Positions 25,765 through 38,809 of a DNA stretch of 64,000 nucleotides are shown here, in pieces. The notes under the pieces are model-generated. The model saw only the letters and a program-made list of their open reading frames with translations. It made no database searches and was not told the DNA's origin. Position 1 is the first letter of the stretch. Each line of letters starts with the position of its first letter. The position numbers and the translations under genes are program-made. This stretch comes from Choanephora cucurbitarum (lineage: Eukaryota; Mucoromycota; Mucoromycetes; Mucorales; Choanephoraceae): positions 372,001-436,000 of the forward strand of contig JAIWNI010000012.1 of the NCBI GenBank assembly GCA_025331435.1. Reading direction: 5' to 3'.

Positions 25765-25943
25765 ATTGAACAAAAGACAAAAAAGAAAAAAGAACGCGTG
25801 AATCTAAAACGCGCTTCCTGTGTTATTATGCTTTTAAAATAGTCACGAAAATAAAGATAACCGATTTTCTCTTTTCATTTCTTTTATTTTTTCCCCTCTC
25901 TCTCTCTTCTTACGGTTATCGCATAGAGTTTAGATCATATAGA

Positions 25944-27085
25944 ATGTTATCAGAAAAGCCACGTAGTATGAAATCAGGCGCACGTAATGTGTTACGTTCC
26001 AATGATTCTGCCAGTCTCTGGAACTGTACATTATCACCTGGTTGGACAGACCAAGAATCAGATGTGCTTCGAAAAGCTTTGATGAAATTCGGTATTGGTA
26101 ATTGGTCAAAGATCATTGAGAGTGGATGTTTACCGGGAAAGACCAATGCACAAATGAATCTCCAACTTCAACGTCTACTGGGTCAACAAAGTACAGCAGG
26201 TAAAAAGAAGAAAGAAAGACAATCAGTTCAGTGTCAATAACCTGGTATGACTTAGAGTTTGCTGGTCTTCATATTGATCCTAAAGTTGTGGGTGCTAAGA
26301 ACGCATTGATTCAAGGCCCTGATATCAAGCGCAAAAACGGTTGTATTGTCAATACAGGTAGTAAAGTTTCTCGGGAAGAACTAAAAAGAAGAATTGTGGC
26401 CAATAAAGCAGCGTAAGGAAGAAAATAGAGAGAGAGAAAAAAAGGTTGCATAAAAAAAGAAATGATAACTAAAAATAATTCAATCTACAAATAGGTATGA
26501 AATTCCTGAATCAGAATGGAAAAGCATTGTATTACCTAAAATAGTTGAAGTAAACGAACGCTATCTTTTTCTTTTATGCTATTGTACGTTTTCTCACCTC
26601 CCTCTTTTCTTTGGTTATAGCCATTTATCCTTCTGGGAGAAAAAAGAGAAGAAAGAAGAAAACTAAAAGAAGAATTAGCTCGAGTGCAGGCATGTATTGC
26701 TAAAATTCAAAGTAAGCATCCTGATCGTTTAGCTCAACTAAAGGTAAGACAATTCAAGAAGGAAATAGGGTTTAGCGGAACTAAAAAGAGAGAGCCGTTG
26801 TTTACATAGATGGAAGAAAGCCGATCACCTTCTCCTGTTGCCAAGTCTCCGGTACCCGTTGCGAATAAATCGCCGGCCCTTAAATCAGTAACACCAATGA
26901 CCAAACCATCAACAAGATCAAAGAGGATACCTGATACCGATGGTGATTTAGCAATGGCATTGGCATTACAAAAAGAAGAGGATGAGAGAGCAGGCATCAG
27001 TCCAATGGCTTACGAAATAGAAGAATTTGATGACGAAGATGACTTTGTACCCAAGAAAAGAAAGGTGCAATCCCGTAGAAGATGA
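25944..27085 (+). CDS. SANT/Myb-domain nuclear protein
   Basis: Exons 25944-26199, 26256-26412, 26495-26549, 26621-26743 and 26810-27085 encode 288 residues. A single SANT/Myb-like domain lies near the N terminus (GWTDQESDVLRKALMKFGIGNW...LPGKTNAQM, about 33-80). Downstream come a charged helical segment (GEKREERRKLKEELARV), a Ser/Pro/Lys linker and an acidic, UIM-like stretch (DGDLAMALALQKEEDERAG). The C-terminal PKKRKV is an evident nuclear localisation signal. The SANT domain could bind DNA or histone tails. I do not recognise an experimentally named family. It is divergent from FANCL, with starts about 180 bp apart, so they may share a promoter. Confidence 0.82.
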
Positions 27086-27342
27086 GGCTGATGCATTTTT
27101 TTTTTGATATGGCTAAGCAAGTGAAAGCACAAAAAAAAAGAGGGTACAAACCAGCCTAATTTTTTTTTAAAGTTCAATAGTAAACCCAATTTTTAATTTC
27201 CCTCACTCACACACCCTCTCTCTTTGTTCTTCTTATCTTCATTGTTTCCATTGAACTTCTTTTGAGCCGCTTTTCTTTCTTTTCTTTACTTTCTTCTTCT
27301 TCCGTTTTTTTTTTTCCAAAAAAAAATTAAATACAAATTAAA

Positions 27343-28214
27343 ATGTTTGGTTGTTGTGATTCTTCTGATGAGCCTCTTAAGAGAAAGATTGTGATTGTAG
27401 GCGACGGTGCTTGTGGCAAGACATGTCTACTTAGTGTATTCAGTAAGGGAAAATTTCCAGCTGTAAGTTGCTAGAAACACATACACTTTTTCCTTCCTGA
27501 TTTATTAAGAAATCATTTTGTATCATTTATATAAAAAACAAAATAGGGTGATTACATCCCAACAATCTTTGATAATTCTGTTAAAGATATGGTAGTGGAT
27601 TCAAAGCCTGTTGTAGCAGAATTATGGGATACTGCAGGTAAATTGGGATTTGCTCTCCTTTTCCGCAATTGCTTCTTCTTCTCTAACCCTGTTCTTCTTT
27701 TCGTAGGTCAAGAAGATTTTGATCGATTGAGAACATTGTCTTATCCTGACTCTGATGTTGTATTGATTGCGTTTTCTGTTGATATACCAGAATCATTAGA
27801 AAACATTTCCATAAAGGTAAAAGAAGAAAGACAACACAATGAGACCATGTTTTCTCTTAGATTAACTGTATTTTATTGAACATTTAGTGGATTCCTGAAG
27901 TAAAGCGATATTGTCCTGGCTTACCATTTATTCTGGTTGGTTGTAAAACTGATCTGAGAGACGATCAAAAGACAATCAAAGAATTAGAGAAGCAATCCTC
28001 TATGCCTGTAACAACACAACAAGTAACTATAGTCACCTCCCTTTCCGTTATCCTTAGACTAACATATAGACCATAGGGTATGCAAATGGCAAGACAAGTG
28101 GGTGCTTATAAATACGTTGAATGTTCAGCCAAGACAGAAAAAGGTGTCAAAGAAGTATTCCATACAGCCATCAAAAGCACAATCAAAAAGTCGTCTTTTT
28201 GTACTATCATGTAG
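27343..28214 (+). CDS. Rho-family small GTPase
   Basis: Exons 27343-27462, 27547-27637, 27707-27816, 27888-28022 and 28077-28214 give 197 residues. All G motifs are present: GDGACGKT (P-loop), YIPTIFDN (switch I with the effector Thr), DTAGQE across intron 2 (switch II), GCKTD and SAK. A Rho insert-like helix is present ([13 protein letters not shown]). The C terminus CTIM is a CAAX box, predicting prenylation and membrane attachment. The N-terminal extension [11 protein letters not shown] has vicinal cysteines that might be palmitoylated. The switch I sequence differs from the Rho1/Cdc42 type (YVPTVFENY), so subfamily is uncertain. Rho GTPases regulate actin, polarity and wall synthesis; the RhoGAP at 1-2.7 kb is a possible regulator class. 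Confidence 0.92.
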
Positions 28215-28687
28215 TTTATTATTCTCATTACTGCTGTAGGATAATCACTTCTCTCTCTCTCTCTCTCTCTCTATTGTAATTTTCACTTTATTATCTTTAT
28301 TCACTCTAATCTATTCCTCTCCCTCTCACATACACAAATAAACACACAAAGCCATTCTATAGAAATGAATAATACCATGATTGAAATAAGCAATGTTGTT
28401 AAATGTCCAATGCTTCCATTAAAGTGTCTTTTCAAAAACCTATAAACTCCTCCAACAAAAAAAAAGAAAGCATATATGCACTATTATGCAGGTTGACTTA
28501 TCACATTATGCATCACTTTTTTTTTCATTCTTTTACTCCGTCTCCTGTTCCCTATTACTGCATCTAACAAAAAAGAAAAGAAGCCCATGTCTGATATGCT
28601 GATAAGAAAGTGTAAGATGACCTTTCTTTTCTTTTTTTTATTGTAATTGAAATTGATTTCTCTATACAATTCAAGTCATAGAACTTT
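28215..28687. other. intergenic, convergent 3' ends
   Basis: Shared 3' region of the Rho GTPase (+) and ribosomal protein P1 (-) genes. It contains a (CT)n microsatellite at about 28247-28272. No gene was seen. Confidence 0.6.
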
Positions 28688-29119
28688 TTAGTCAAAGAGA
28701 CCTAAAGAGAAAGTGAGTAAAAAAGTTACTTTGTTTTCCTATATAAACTTACCGAAACCCATGTCGTCATCGGATTCTTCCTTTTCTTCAGCCTTTTCTT
28801 CTTCAGCAGGAGCGTCAGCAGCACCACCAGCGGCAGCACCACCAGCAGCAACGGCAGGACCAGCACCAGGGGCACCAACGTTCAAGAGAAGAGCCTTGAG
28901 GTCTTGACCAGCGAGGGCCTTGGCATAGAGAGAGAACCAGATGGGTTCAACTTCAATACCAGCAGCAGCAACAAGGGCTTGGAGCTTGTCGGCCTGTTGA
29001 ATGAGATCATCAGTTCATGTCACTGTTTCCCTTATCTATCGTGTTATGCTTACAGTGATTTCAATGTTATCATCCTCAAGGATGAGAGCGGCGTAGACAA
29101 CAGCGAGTTCAGCAGACAT
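28688..29119 (-). CDS. RPP1: 60S acidic ribosomal protein P1
   Basis: Exons 29119-29054, 28993-28753 and 28701-28688 give 106 residues. The N-terminal dimerisation domain ([17 protein letters not shown]) is followed by [15 protein letters not shown]. Then come an Ala/Gly hinge and the acidic tail ending [11 protein letters not shown], split by a final intron. It is a ribosomal stalk protein that recruits GTPase translation factors, in the cytosol. The last exon has only 14 nt. Codon choice is strongly biased, as in Pab1. Confidence 0.97.
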
Positions 29120-29519
29120 GATGTATAGGATGGATGTTTCGCAAGTAACGATTTAACCCGAAGGATACAAGACGATTAAAGAAGTTGCTTCACTGCCCAT
29201 GGTGGAGTCTATTTTAAGTTCGCCAACTCTTTCTTGCTTTCTCCCCCCAAGATAGCTCACTCCACTCACTTTTAGGTGCGCTCTGTATGGGGACTTATTG
29301 TCCGGACTAAGTCCGATAAGATCATGCCGAGCCCCTACAATGACCGATCAATTTATGTCTAAAAAATGCTTTTATTTGAAATAAAGTAATGGTAAATTGT
29401 ATTCACATTTGCTTGAATTGCTTCTGTATTCTAGTGCTATAAATAGTGTCGTTAAGCCAAATGGCTATTTCTTAAAGGTATATCTTGTCTCTTCAAGATA
29501 AAAAAAAAGAAGAGATAGT
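29120..29519. other. intergenic, P1 promoter
   Basis: 400 bp between the P1 start and the 3' end of the next minus-strand gene. It contains the palindrome at 29303-29315. No coding sequence was seen. Confidence 0.6.
29303..29315. promoter_or_regulatory. palindrome CGGACT-A-AGTCCG upstream of P1
   Basis: A perfect 6-bp inverted repeat with one central base lies about 185 bp upstream of the P1 start codon. CGG half-sites in inverted arrangement resemble sites for Zn2Cys6-type fungal regulators. The functional role is inferred only. Confidence 0.3.
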
Positions 29520-30172
29520 TCAGTGAATTGCTCGCTTTTTGAGACATTGATGGCTGATAGCTCCCAAATCATCTTGAAGTGCTGTTAGGCCATTAACTAA
29601 ATACTGCCATTCATTGCATTTAGAAGCAAATCTAGACCCAGGTCCTATACGAGTAATCAACTGCCGATTCATGGTTAATAGTTCCTTTGTAATAGGCTTA
29701 AGTCTATCTTTGTCATTTTGAGAAACATCCTCTTTATCACTGCTATCATCGTCAATGAACTTTTGATATCCCAAAGCAAGATCACAACATTTAGCATGCG
29801 TAGATTGTGCATGGTACTGCAAGTTTTCAACGGTGGATGTTACTAACGAAATTTCATCTGTACTAAGTGAGGAGCGTTTTCGAAATACGCGGATAGTATC
29901 ATCGAGATAGTTGACTCTTGATCTCAAATAAAGCAAATCACCATAACATTCGGCCATTCCACCGTATTCTTTACAGGTCTCTGGGCTGTAATATTTGTTG
30001 TAGGCTATTTCCTTTGACTCTTCAAAGGCCACATTGCCTTAATGATTCGAAAGTAAAATAATGAATGTAAGCACCATCTGTGCTTCTCTTTCTTTAGTAA
30101 TTGCAAATTCCTACCTGTAGCAAAACATGAGATTGACAAAACAAAGAAAGCTATGATGTCTAGTGATTTCAT
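29520..30172 (-). CDS. small secreted helical protein, unknown
   Basis: Exons 30172-30115 and 30037-29520 give 191 residues. An N-terminal hydrophobic segment (SLDIIAFFVLSISCFATG) looks like a cleavable signal peptide. The mature part is mainly helical and hydrophilic, with five cysteines (TCKEY, AECYG, KCCDLA, KCNEW, QCLKK) that could form disulphides. I do not recognise a family. Inference: a secreted or cell-surface protein of the small cysteine-containing type common in fungi. Transmembrane anchors beyond the signal were not seen. Confidence 0.72.
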
Positions 30173-30705
30173 ATCAATAGTGAGTTGAAGAAGTAGCATT
30201 TGTGTGCCAATTCATAAGCTTTTATAGTCATCTATCTGATTTGAGTTCGTTTGTTTGCTCCTTTCTTTCTTTTGACATGAGCAAACACATATTTGAGTTA
30301 CAACCAATTGTCTTTCTGCTTGTTTATACAGTTCTTTTAAAGATTTCCTGTTTTTGCATCTCATCATATGTTGTTTCCAAAGAAGAAACATAACAGACTT
30401 GATGTTTTTTTGTACTGTTTGTTTTGAGTATGTCCTGATCATAATGCAAACAAAAGGTTAACTTCATAAGGATTTGTGCTTACGGACAACACAAAGAAAA
30501 GCAACCGGTATCAACTGAATGAGAGACTTACAGAAGCTTGAGTCTAATCTGTGATTTGCGCACATGATACAAGCTTAATTTTTTTAAAGAAAGAGGGGGT
30601 TTAAAGCAATTTACGCTTGACGACAAACAGCATTTAAGAGGTGCTTTGACAGCCAAGGCATGATCAAAGTTGTGTCACTTCAAAAAATTTCTTGTCGTAC
30701 AAAAA
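30173..30705. other. intergenic
   Basis: Divergent spacer between the secreted-protein gene and PFK2-like gene. Two 60-76 codon open stretches overlap here on opposite strands without similarity. Nothing is supported as a gene. Confidence 0.5.
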
Positions 30706-32856
<2,151 letters not shown>

Positions 32857-32882
32857 ATTATATAAACTTCTCTTTCTCTTTA

Positions 32883-34823
32883 TTAAAGTGCAAATCGATT
32901 ACCCTTCTTTTGCATGTAATTATATTTACATCGACAGGCCCATTCAGATCGACCAGTACCCAATTCACCAGCAACTGTAGCCCAATTTATATGGGTAGCT
33001 TCGAAGCGATATTTCTGTACAATATCTACCAATCTGAGTTCTTCATCATACGACCATATGCCCTTTAGTAGGCCGGGTCGAAGGCTATACATCCATCTCA
33101 CTCTACATTGACTAGATGTTCTACCTTGAATCATCTTGGCCACTCTTGCCCAAGAGGGAACCTGTCCTGTTGTAGTGTCTATATTGCTTTGAACTGCAAA
33201 ATTAAGTACTTTGTCTTCTTCTTCAGTCCATTTTCTATTTTTGCTTATATCTTCAGAATATGCTCGCTGCTTTTGCGTTTGAGTATACCACCATGACGAC
33301 ATTTGCTTGGGTGTGCGTGTGGGTAGATAAACCATATGAATAGCATGCCAATCAGTGCCAAACATATCTACGCCTTCTTGGATCAAAAGTTTTTCTGTTT
33401 CTGTCAGTCGCTTGTGTCTAACTATTCGCGTCTCTTCTCCTTCTCGGCTCTTATACTGAAGGTAATGGTACCAACGATAGGCGCATTGTCGCTGACTACG
33501 GTGAGGTATAGTTTGAATGATTTTATCCCAATTACCTGTGCCGTGTTCTTTGATGAGTTTTTCTAATAAACTGTCTTCTTCCTCTGACCATGTTCCCTTT
33601 TTCTTGTCATTGCTCGCTGCATGCGCTTGGTACTGATATTTGGATTGTTCAGCATTTCTGCCATCAAAGTGAAGCGCTATACGCTTCCATGCTTCGCTAT
33701 CCAGTTCGTCTAATTCTGCTTTTTCTTGATCCACAACCTTTTTTAGCTTATCCAGTTCCTCTTGACTCCATTTGCCTGGATAGTGAACATAAAGGGCGCC
33801 ATTGGATGCTTCTCGAATGCTCATATCATGCTCAAGCCATTTGCAAACTAAACTTGCTATACGCGTTCTCCATTCAGGTGCGTTTTCTTGCTTTTTCTGC
33901 TCAATCTGGTCACCACTCACTAGACAAAACTCAGGATCCTTTTTGACAGTCGACCAAAACTTCTCAAAACACATCATACGGGTTCTTCCTGGTAATTTTT
34001 CAGAGACTTCTACAAAGTTGCCTTTACATTCTACTAACTGCTTCCAAAACAACAATGTCTCTTCGCTTGTCCATGGCTCCTTGTTCAACCCAGGATCTAA
34101 CTGAGTCATCCAGATACGACTGCATTGTTCGGGCGACCGTTTGGGTATACCCTCCGCTACTTTGTTCCATTTTTGACCAAAGATAATGGTACGTCTCAAC
34201 AAGAGATCCAACTCGTCATCTGTCCATTTATCTTTGCTAACGTTAGGATCAAGTTTTGCCAAATAGTGGTTGCGGATCTGCATGCGAGTACGCCAGGGCA
34301 AGAACTCAGATGCGATCTTTGTCCAGGCAGAGCATCCATACTTATCAATACCTTGCAACAGTAGCTGATCTTCTTCAGGCGTCCATCGTTTGTGTTTATT
34401 GGCTGTTTCTTCTGAAGCAGAGCTAAGCGAAGACCATACGTTAGCAATACGACGAGGAGATCGTTCAGGCAAGTACTCTCGACTGATTTCGGCCCAACGA
34501 CCTTCACCAAGCTTGCCTACTGCTTCTCTTAGCTTCTGCTTTTCTTGGATACTAAATGGACCTTGCTTCAGTCTTGGATCCAACATGTCTGACCATCTTG
34601 CTTCACATTGTTTGGATGATCGATGGGGTAAACAGTGCTGCACAAACTCGGTCCATTTTTTGCCATTATGTTTAACATAGTTGCTCAATAGCTCATCTTC
34701 CCAAGGCTGCCACTTTTCTGCTACATTATGACTGAGATAGCGCGTTGTTAAGTTCAACTGTCTTAAGCGAAAGGAGAAACAAGATAGGCGCAAAGTAGAA
34801 GGCTGGTTGAAAATAGAGAGCAT
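32883..34823 (-). CDS. ten-repeat Myb-domain protein with presequence-like N terminus
   Basis: A single uninterrupted 646-codon frame, unusual among these intron-rich neighbours. From residue about 37 on it is nearly all Myb/SANT repeats. I count ten, beginning at WQPWEDE, GPFSIQE, RWTPEED, KWTDDEL, PWTSEET, KWSQEEL, TWSEEED, RLTETEK, KWTEEED and IWSYDEE. Most keep the third-helix R-x-x-x-Q-C/I pattern, and the spaced Trp are largely conserved. Multi-Myb proteins of this kind bind DNA (compare SNAPC4/SNAP190). The first 33 residues are rich in Arg/Ser/Leu and have no acidic residue, ending RLRQLNLTTRYLSHN. That composition suggests a mitochondrial targeting sequence. It is convergent with the PFK2 gene, 26 bp between stops. 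Confidence 0.85.
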   Translation of the reverse strand: MLSIFNQPSTLRLSCFSFRLRQLNLTTRYLSHNVAEKWQPWEDELLSNYVKHNGKKWTEFVQHCLPHRSSKQCEARWSDMLDPRLKQGPFSIQEKQKLREAVGKLGEGRWAEISREYLPERSPRRIANVWSSLSSASEETANKHKRWTPEEDQLLLQGIDKYGCSAWTKIASEFLPWRTRMQIRNHYLAKLDPNVSKDKWTDDELDLLLRRTIIFGQKWNKVAEGIPKRSPEQCSRIWMTQLDPGLNKEPWTSEETLLFWKQLVECKGNFVEVSEKLPGRTRMMCFEKFWSTVKKDPEFCLVSGDQIEQKKQENAPEWRTRIASLVCKWLEHDMSIREASNGALYVHYPGKWSQEELDKLKKVVDQEKAELDELDSEAWKRIALHFDGRNAEQSKYQYQAHAASNDKKKGTWSEEEDSLLEKLIKEHGTGNWDKIIQTIPHRSQRQCAYRWYHYLQYKSREGEETRIVRHKRLTETEKLLIQEGVDMFGTDWHAIHMVYLPTRTPKQMSSWWYTQTQKQRAYSEDISKNRKWTEEEDKVLNFAVQSNIDTTTGQVPSWARVAKMIQGRTSSQCRVRWMYSLRPGLLKGIWSYDEELRLVDIVQKYRFEATHINWATVAGELGTGRSEWACRCKYNYMQKKGNRFAL

Positions 34824-35448
34824 GTCATTATGTTATGTTTAAAACTGAATTTGTTAACCCAAAAAAAAAAACTGTCTGCTTGAACAGAGACATGCTTATC
34901 CAATCAGAACAAAGAATCAAGATAACATAGGTTCAAACAAAGATATAATGGTTAGAGACTCGTTGCTTTGGCTAGCAAATTTAATAGCGAGATTATCAAT
35001 GTCTTACTGAACCTTTGTTCTCTCTCACCAGGCAAGCTTCGTAGGGTCATCTACATTCGCTGATAGTACTTAAAGTAAAAATGCCTAAAAAGAAAAAAGA
35101 CATGAAAAGGAAAGATGCAATCAAGAACACCAAGAGATTCAACAGTTCAGCCATCAACTCCACAACTAATTCTGCGAGGAACTGGATCTTTAGATGAAGT
35201 GACAAAGTATTAGGACTTCTTCTAAATAACTCACTTTTAGCTTTTGCGTACAAGTGGCAACAATGCTTAGAGTACTGTTATCTTCTTTGATATGATACAC
35301 CTCATCAACAGTTGTGATTCTTTTTTGTTTTTTTTGAAAGCGCGCTACCTTATTTTTTTTCTAGAGTAATTTTTCCATTTCGCGTTACTACCACAATTCT
35401 CTCTCTCTCTTTTCCTTTTTCTTTTTTTAGGCTACAATCGAGTCGAAT
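34824..35448. other. divergent promoter region, Myb protein / NAD synthetase
   Basis: 625 bp between the two start codons. A pyrimidine-rich tract ends in TTTTTTTAG at 35430, just before the NAD synthetase ATG. This may be a 5'UTR intron acceptor. No gene is supported. Confidence 0.5.
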
Positions 35449-37753
35449 ATGGGTCACCTGTAATATAAACATTTCTCAATTGTACTTAATTAATTTTTAT
35501 TAATAGTTAATAATTATTTAGTATTACTCTAGCTACTTGTTCGCTTAATCAGTGGGCTTTGGATTTTGAAGGAAACTTGGAACGTATCTTAGAGAGTATC
35601 CGTATTGCTAAGAAGAGAGGCGCCAAGTTGCGTGTAGGTCCTGAGCTAGAAGTGACGTAAATAAGAAAGAGAACTTGAGTTTAATATGTCCAACTGACAA
35701 ATTTCTTTACGGAAATAGTGGTTATGGCTGTCAGGATCATTTTTTAGAAGGTGATACTTACTTACATGCTTGGGAAGTGTTGGCCAAAATCTTAGAAAGT
35801 GATGAAGCCAAAGGAATGATTTTGGATATTGGCATGTAAGTTATATGACTTTGATAAGTGTGAGTATTCTCAAAATGGAAACATAGGCCTGTCATGCATA
35901 AATCAGTTAAATACAACTGTCGTATCATCCTTGCTGACAACAAAATTGTATTGATTCGACCTAAAATGTTTTTGGCTAACGATGGAAATTATCGTGAATT
36001 AAGATTCTTTACGCCTTGGACGCCAAAGAAAGTGGAGCAATATTATTTGCCACGCATGATTTCTAAAATCACTGGCCAAATGCTAGTCCCCTTTGGTGAT
36101 TGTGTCATAAGCACATTGGACACATGCATCGGCTGCGAAACATGCGAGGAACTCTTTACACCTGCCAGTCCCCATATTGGTATGGGTCTTGATGGTGTTG
36201 AAGTGTTTACCAACAGCAGTGGAAGTCATCATGAATTACGAAAATTGGATACCCGTATTGATCTGATAAAGGCCGCCACTGCCAAAGTAGGTGGTGTCTA
36301 CCTTTATGCTAATCAACAAGGTTGTGATGGTGATCGACTTTATTATGATGGTTGCGCCATGATTGTGATGAACGGTAAGGTTGTTGCACAAGGGTCTCAA
36401 TTTTCATTGAAGGATGTGGAGGTGATTACGGCAACAGTTGATCTTGAAGATGTGCGTTCTTATCGTGCTAGGATGGCAAGTCGTGGTATGCAGGCTCAAT
36501 CAAGCATAGCTTATGTACGCCAACAGGTCAATATGGCCTTGACACACAGTTATATTGATGATAATATCCATATTCGTCCTACACCTCCTCGTCCCCCCTT
36601 TTATCATATTCCAGAAGAAGAAATTGCATTAGGTCCTGCTTGTTGGTTATGGGATTATTTGCGTCGATCGAAAACAGCTGGTTACTTTTTACCCCTCAGT
36701 GGTGGTATTGATAGTTGCGCTACAGCTGTTATTGTTGCTTCTATGTGTCGTTTGGTCGTGAAGGAATCAGCTGAGGGCAACCAGCAGGTAATTGAAGATG
36801 CACGTCGTTTAGCTGGGCAGGATGACTATATGCCGACAGACCCTCGTGAATTTGCCCATCGTATCTTCTACACCTGTTACATGGGCACAGAGAATTCAAG
36901 TGATGAAACTCGTCAGCGCGCTAAAGATCTGGCTAATGTGATAGGCAGTTACCATACTGATCTTAACATGGACACGGTTGTTCGATCTATCCATGGTCTA
37001 TTCACATTAGTCACTGGCAAGTCACCTAAATATAAGGTCCATGGTGGATCCAGTACAGAAAATTTGGCTATGCAAAACATTCAAGCTCGCCTACGTATGC
37101 TCTTGGCCTATCTGTTTGCCCAACTTTTGCCCTGGTGTCGTTCTATTCCAGGCGGTCTATTGGTCTTGGGCAGTGCCAATGTCGATGAGACCTTACGTGG
37201 TTATCTGACCAAATATGACTGTAGTAGTGCTGATGTCAATCCGATTGGTGCCATCTCTAAGCACGATCTGAAGCTCTTTATTCACTATGCAAAGACTCAA
37301 TTTGATATGCCCATTTTAGGGGATTTCCTGGATGCTGTTCCTACAGCAGAACTTGAGCCAATCACAAAGGATTATGTGCAGTCGGATGAGGCTGATATGG
37401 GCATGACTTATGATGAGCTAACAAGATATGGACGTCTTCGCAAAATCGATCGCTGTGGCCCTTATTCTATGTTTAGCAAATTAGTGCATGAGTGGGGTGA
37501 TCAACTTCCTCCAAAGGAAGTAGCCACTAAAGTCAAGCGATTCTTTTTCTTTTATTCTATCAATCGACACAAACTGACAACTTTGACGCCATCTTATCAT
37601 GCCGAAGCTTACAGTACTGACGACAATCGGTTTGATTTAAGACCCTTTCTTTACAATGCTTCCTGGAAGTGGCAATTCAATAAGATTGATAGCTTAGCTG
37701 AAGAATTGGAAAGACGTGAAAGTGAACAGAAATTAAACAGCCAAGTTGATTAA
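35449..37753 (+). CDS. QNS1: glutamine-dependent NAD+ synthetase
   Basis: Exons 35449-35459 (11 nt), 35522-35656, 35719-35835 and 35887-37753 give 709 residues, near the 714 of yeast Qns1. The N-terminal nitrilase-type glutaminase domain shows the catalytic triad regions: [12 protein letters not shown] (Glu), [10 protein letters not shown] (Lys) and [12 protein letters not shown] (Cys). The C-terminal synthetase has the PP-loop [11 protein letters not shown] and [12 protein letters not shown]. It converts deamido-NAD+ to NAD+ with ammonia from glutamine and ATP. The tail is Lys/Glu-rich. KMO, an earlier step of de novo NAD synthesis, lies 30 kb upstream but is not adjacent. Confidence 0.97.
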
Positions 37754-38341
37754 GTCAATAAAGCTTCCTCTTATGAAATTGGTTCATACTCCTTGAGCCT
37801 CCCTTTGTCTTTGCCTTATTCTTTCGTCCGCACACCTTTCTCCTCTTTTTTTTCTTCTTGATTTTTTATTCGCCCATTTTTTCCAAAAAAAAAGCACCAG
37901 CTTAATTTCTTATAATCAAGAACCATATTGCCTTCTCCTTCTAATCTTGTTGGACTACCAATCAATTTTGTTATTTTCTGTCAAATTATTTTCCAAAAAC
38001 AACGTTTTCAGGATTACAAATAAACATTCCATTGCTAATTTATTTCATTTACAATATAGAAAAAAAAAAAGAGGGGAAAAGAGAGAGAAAGCATACAAGT
38101 GAATAATTTACAGTATATATATATAAAGTGAATATATCGGTATAAACCGAAGCTTAGGGAGAAAGAAACAGAAGGCCTGAACATAAAGGTCAGATAGAAG
38201 TCTATATGATTAGAAAAAAAGAGAGAGAGAGAGAGAAGAGAAAAAAGGGAGGGTCCAATACGAAATATAAAAATAAGCCATATTACATAATTTTAGGCAT
38301 AAAAATAGTGAAAAGCATAAAGCAGAAAAGAATGATACAGC
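37754..38341. other. intergenic, convergent 3' ends
   Basis: AT-rich spacer between the NAD synthetase (+) and the zinc-finger gene (-). It includes a (GA)n run at about 38218-38236 and an ATATAT run near 38115. No gene was seen. Confidence 0.55.
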
Positions 38342-38809
38342 CTAAGACAGTGTCTTGCGTTTACGACGATAAAGTAATTTTTGAACTCGGTGATCTTGTA
38401 GACAAGAAGGACTAGAATGGAAATGTCTTCCCCTAGCATCAGATCGAGAAAAGGCTTTTTGACAATGAGGACATTGATATGGCTTTACGCCTGTATGAAC
38501 CCGACGATGTCTTTCTAAATCATGACGCCGAGAAAAAATACGAGGACAAAATGTACAGGCATGATTGGAAGAACGATCATGGTGAAGTATGGCTGTTTCG
38601 AAAAAGTTGTGATTTTCATCTTCGAAATTAGGTGTAAGAGAGCCTTGACTGCTTTGTGGAGAAGAAGGTATAGATGAAAATCGAAAGAGGAATTGAATGT
38701 CATCCCATGGCAACAAAGTAGAGAAATCAACTTGCTGACGTACTTTGATCTGTTCAAAGTCAATAGGGTTATTTAATAATTCGTCAATATCATGAACGTG
38801 AATAAACAT
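38342..38809 (-). CDS. two-finger C2H2 zinc-finger protein
   Basis: Single exon of 155 residues. An acidic/hydrophobic N-terminal half is followed by two tandem C2H2 fingers: CTFCPRIFSRRHDLERHRRVH and CPHCQKAFSRSDARGRHFHSS. They are joined by the canonical TGVKPYQ linker, about residues 85-135. A basic C-terminal RRKRKTLS may act as a nuclear localisation signal. Probably a small transcription factor. It faces an unusually long gene-poor upstream region (38.8-45 kb), as often found for regulated developmental regulators. Confidence 0.87.
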   Translation of the reverse strand: MFIHVHDIDELLNNPIDFEQIKVRQQVDFSTLLPWDDIQFLFRFSSIPSSPQSSQGSLTPNFEDENHNFFETAILHHDRSSNHACTFCPRIFSRRHDLERHRRVHTGVKPYQCPHCQKAFSRSDARGRHFHSSPSCLQDHRVQKLLYRRKRKTLS

